A DNA stretch of 64,000 bases from Streptomyces fungicidicus (GTDB lineage Bacteria; Actinomycetota; Actinomycetes; Streptomycetales; Streptomycetaceae), in the NCBI RefSeq assembly GCF_003665435.1, contig NZ_CP023407.1:5133501-5197500 (forward strand). Reading direction: 5' to 3'. Within the stretch, counting starts at the first letter, position 1. Every line of letters begins with the position of its first letter. This document shows, one piece after another, positions 61,936 through 64,000 of this stretch. The notes beneath the pieces are model-generated. The model was not told where the DNA came from, ran no database searches, and was given only the letters and a program-made list of their open reading frames with translations. The translations under genes were made by a program, and so were the position numbers.

Positions 61936-63528
61936 ATGGATGTGATGCCCCTGCTGTTGCTGGTGGCGGGCAGCGCGGCGATCGCCGCGGCGGCCCGGCG
62001 CACGCCGGTGCCGCCCCCGCTGCTGCTGGTCGCGGCCGGCCTCGCGGTCAGCTACGTCCCCGGGGTGCCCGAGTACACGCTCGACCCGCACATCGTCCTG
62101 CCGCTGATCCTGCCCCCGCTGCTGTACACGGCGGCCACCGACAGCTCCTACCTCGACCTGCGGGCGCAACTGCGGCCGGTGGCGCTGCTGTCGGTGGGGT
62201 ACGTGCTGTTCGCGACGTTCGCCGTCGGCTGGGTGCTGTACCTGATGGTGCCGGGCCTGCCGCTGACCGCGGCGCTGGTGTTCGGCGCGGTGGTCGCCCC
62301 GCCGGACGCGGTGGCGGCGACGGCGGTGGCGCGCCGGGTCGGTCTGCCGTCCCGGATCACCACCATCCTCCAGGGCGAGTCCCTGCTGAACGACGCCACC
62401 GCGATCACCGCGTTCCGGGTGGCCGTGGCGGCCGCCGTCGGGGAGGGCGCGACCTGGGCCGGGGGAGTCGGGGAGTTCCTGGTCGCGGCGGTCGGCGGGT
62501 TGGCGGTCGGCCTGGTGCTGATGGCGCCGCTGCACTGGCTGCGCACCCATGTGAAGGAGGCGCTGCCGCAGAACACCCTCTCCCTGCTGATCCCGTTCGT
62601 CGCCTACGCCGTCGCCGAGCAGGTGCACGCCTCCGGCGTCATCGCCGTCGTGGTCGTCGCCCTCTACCTGGGCCACCGCGCCTGGGAGGTCGACTTCGCC
62701 ACCCGGCTCCAGGAGGAGGCGGTGTGGAAGATGGTCGCGTTCGTCCTGGAGTCCGCGGTGTTCGCGCTGATCGGCCTTCAGCTGCCCGTGGTCCTGAGGG
62801 GACTCGGCGAGTACCAGGGGATCGAGGCCGCCTGGTACGCGCTCGCCGTGTTCGCGGTGGTCGTCGTCATGCGGTTCCTCTGGGTGTACCCGGCGACCTG
62901 GCTGCCCCCGATGCTGTCGGCGAGGATCCGGGAGCGCGAGGGGAGACCCGGCTGGAAGGCGCCGTTAGTCATCGCCTGGGCCGGGATGCGCGGCGTGGTC
63001 TCGCTCGCCATCGCCTTCTCGATCCCGGTCACCGCCGAGGGCGAGGACTTCCCGCAGCGCAACCTGCTGCTCTTCCTGACCTTCACCACCGTCATCGGCA
63101 CCCTGGTCGTGCAGGGGCTGACGCTGCCCCCGCTGATCCGGGTGCTGAAGCTCCCCGGCCGCGACGCGCGGGCCGAGACGCTGGCCGAGGCCAACGCCCA
63201 GGCGCAGGCGTCCCGGGTCGCCGAGCAGCGCCTCGACGAGCTGCTGGCGGACGAGCGCAACGCCCTGCCCGCACCGCTCGCGGAACGCCTGCGCACCGTC
63301 CTGGAGCGCCGCCGCAACGCCGTCTGGGAGCGGCTCGGGCAGGTCAACGCGGTCACGGGGGAGTCGGTGGACGACACCTACCGGCGGCTGTCGCGGGAGA
63401 TGATCGGCGCGGAGCGCGAGGTGTTCGTCCGGCTGCGCGACGGCCGCTACATCGACGACGAGATGCTGCGCACGCTGCTGCGCCGGCTGGACCTGGAGGA
63501 GGCGGCGGCGTACCGGGAAGCGACGTGA
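61936..63528 (+). CDS. CPA1-family Na+/H+ antiporter with a TTA codon
   Basis: A 530-residue cation/proton antiporter with about twelve membrane helices in the first ~410 residues. VFGAVVAPPDAVAATAV and GESLLNDATAI are the ion-binding motifs, and AGMRGVVSLAIAFSIP a family signature. A charged cytoplasmic C-terminal domain of ~120 residues follows. Codon 344 (62965-62967) is TTA, the rare leucine codon read by the bldA tRNA, so expression may be tied to differentiation. Confidence 0.88.
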   Translation: MDVMPLLLLVAGSAAIAAAARRTPVPPPLLLVAAGLAVSYVPGVPEYTLDPHIVLPLILPPLLYTAATDSSYLDLRAQLRPVALLSVGYVLFATFAVGWVLYLMVPGLPLTAALVFGAVVAPPDAVAATAVARRVGLPSRITTILQGESLLNDATAITAFRVAVAAAVGEGATWAGGVGEFLVAAVGGLAVGLVLMAPLHWLRTHVKEALPQNTLSLLIPFVAYAVAEQVHASGVIAVVVVALYLGHRAWEVDFATRLQEEAVWKMVAFVLESAVFALIGLQLPVVLRGLGEYQGIEAAWYALAVFAVVVVMRFLWVYPATWLPPMLSARIREREGRPGWKAPLVIAWAGMRGVVSLAIAFSIPVTAEGEDFPQRNLLLFLTFTTVIGTLVVQGLTLPPLIRVLKLPGRDARAETLAEANAQAQASRVAEQRLDELLADERNALPAPLAERLRTVLERRRNAVWERLGQVNAVTGESVDDTYRRLSREMIGAEREVFVRLRDGRYIDDEMLRTLLRRLDLEEAAAYREAT

Positions 63529-63540
63529 GGTCGGCCCCGC

Positions 63541-64000
63541 TCAGGGGAAGGGGCGTCCGGTGATCACGGCGGCGACCGTGCTCCCGCGCGGGAACGCGTC
63601 CTCACCGGCCAGGACGACAAGGGCGTAAAGCAACTTGGCGACATAGAGACGCTCCACGGGCAGGCCGTGGCGGTGTTCGAAGTCCTCGGCGAACGCCTCG
63701 AGCTCCGGGGTGATCCGCGCGTATCCGCCGAAGTGGAAGCGGTCGTCGAGGCTCCAGTCGCCGCGCGGACCGCCGAACGCGCCGTGCTGCAGCGCCCGTA
63801 CCGCGTCCGGCAGGAAACCGCCCTTGAGGACGGGTATGCCCAGCGCGCGCGTGCCGTCGCCGAGCCCGGCGGCCAGCCCCGCGAGGGTGCCGCCGGTCCC
63901 GCAGGCCACCGCGGCCACGTCCGCCCGCCCGGCCAGTTCCTCGCCGAGCGCCCGGCAGCCGCACACGGCGGCGGAGTTGCTGCCGCCCTCGGGCACGACG
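63541..64000 (-). CDS. PLP-dependent deaminase/desulfhydrase-like enzyme (5' part outside the window)
   Basis: The C-terminal ~153 residues of a fold-type II PLP enzyme of the 1-aminocyclopropane-1-carboxylate deaminase/D-cysteine desulfhydrase group. VPEGGSN and ACGTGGTLAGLAAGL (phosphate-binding glycine loop) are visible. The PLP lysine region lies beyond the right edge. The true activity cannot be separated between the two without the missing part. Confidence 0.8.
   Translation of the reverse strand, partial: VVPEGGSNSAAVCGCRALGEELAGRADVAAVACGTGGTLAGLAAGLGDGTRALGIPVLKGGFLPDAVRALQHGAFGGPRGDWSLDDRFHFGGYARITPELEAFAEDFEHRHGLPVERLYVAKLLYALVVLAGEDAFPRGSTVAAVITGRPFP

Overview
The window is a continuous piece of a Streptomyces chromosome. 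The base composition is very high in GC, GTG starts are frequent, and gene content and order match what I recall of the S. coelicolor SCO5184-SCO5246 region. I see no insertion sequence, integrase, prophage or CRISPR array. The window cuts a gene at each end: an AdnAB-type helicase-nuclease at the left and a PLP-dependent deaminase-like enzyme at the right.

1-25.5 kb is an old actinobacterial block, also recognisable in mycobacteria. It holds an adn-type motor-nuclease, an M20 peptidase, nudC, mrx1, uvrD2, the antibiotic-response regulator wblC (whiB7) with a leader carrying an upstream reading frame and attenuator, an AarF/ABC1 kinase overlapping a ThiF/E1-like protein, a DUF45 metallopeptidase, a TerD-AIM24 operon, a NUDIX/DUF2342 pair, an epimerase, moaE, a PDZ-Lon-type secreted protease and the large UPF0182 membrane protein.

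25.5-35 kb holds two identical initiator tRNA genes on either side of a Sel1/TPR repeat gene. After these come a Fur-type regulator divergent from a catalase, a CBS protein, hisN, a TetR/SMR pair, and rsgA-aroA.

35-43.4 kb holds an M50-like membrane peptidase, an SRAP abasic-site protein, an alpha/beta hydrolase and the thiol-oxidative stress pair sigR-rsrA with its own sigma-R promoter. A second sigma-R-type promoter lies far to the left, before mrx1. Two overlapping HD/HD-GYP membrane proteins, a TPR protein and def follow.

43.5-51 kb holds the albaflavenone operon (epi-isozizaene synthase and CYP170A1). Next is the class Ia ribonucleotide reductase nrdA-nrdB under a cobalamin riboswitch, with the AraC-like nrdS downstream.

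51-55.5 kb holds a GNAT enzyme, a DUF3311/sodium:solute symporter pair, the GlcNAc regulator dasR and nagB. Three DasR-type operators are visible, but the dasABC transporter that I would expect beside dasR is absent.

56-64 kb holds a PdtaS-type histidine kinase, wblE (whiB1-like), a diacylglycerol-kinase-family protein, a membrane protein, sigH with its anti-sigma gene prsH, a UBP zinc-finger protein and a Na+/H+ antiporter with a TTA (bldA) codon.

The common theme is stress and redox control: WblC, SigR/RsrA/Mrx1, the Fur-type regulator and catalase, SigH/PrsH, WblE and NrdAB. Around these sit DNA repair, envelope proteolysis and developmental metabolism. I see no wholly new system. The least explained parts are the ThiF-like/AarF pair, the TerD-AIM24 operon, and the orphaned DasR operators.
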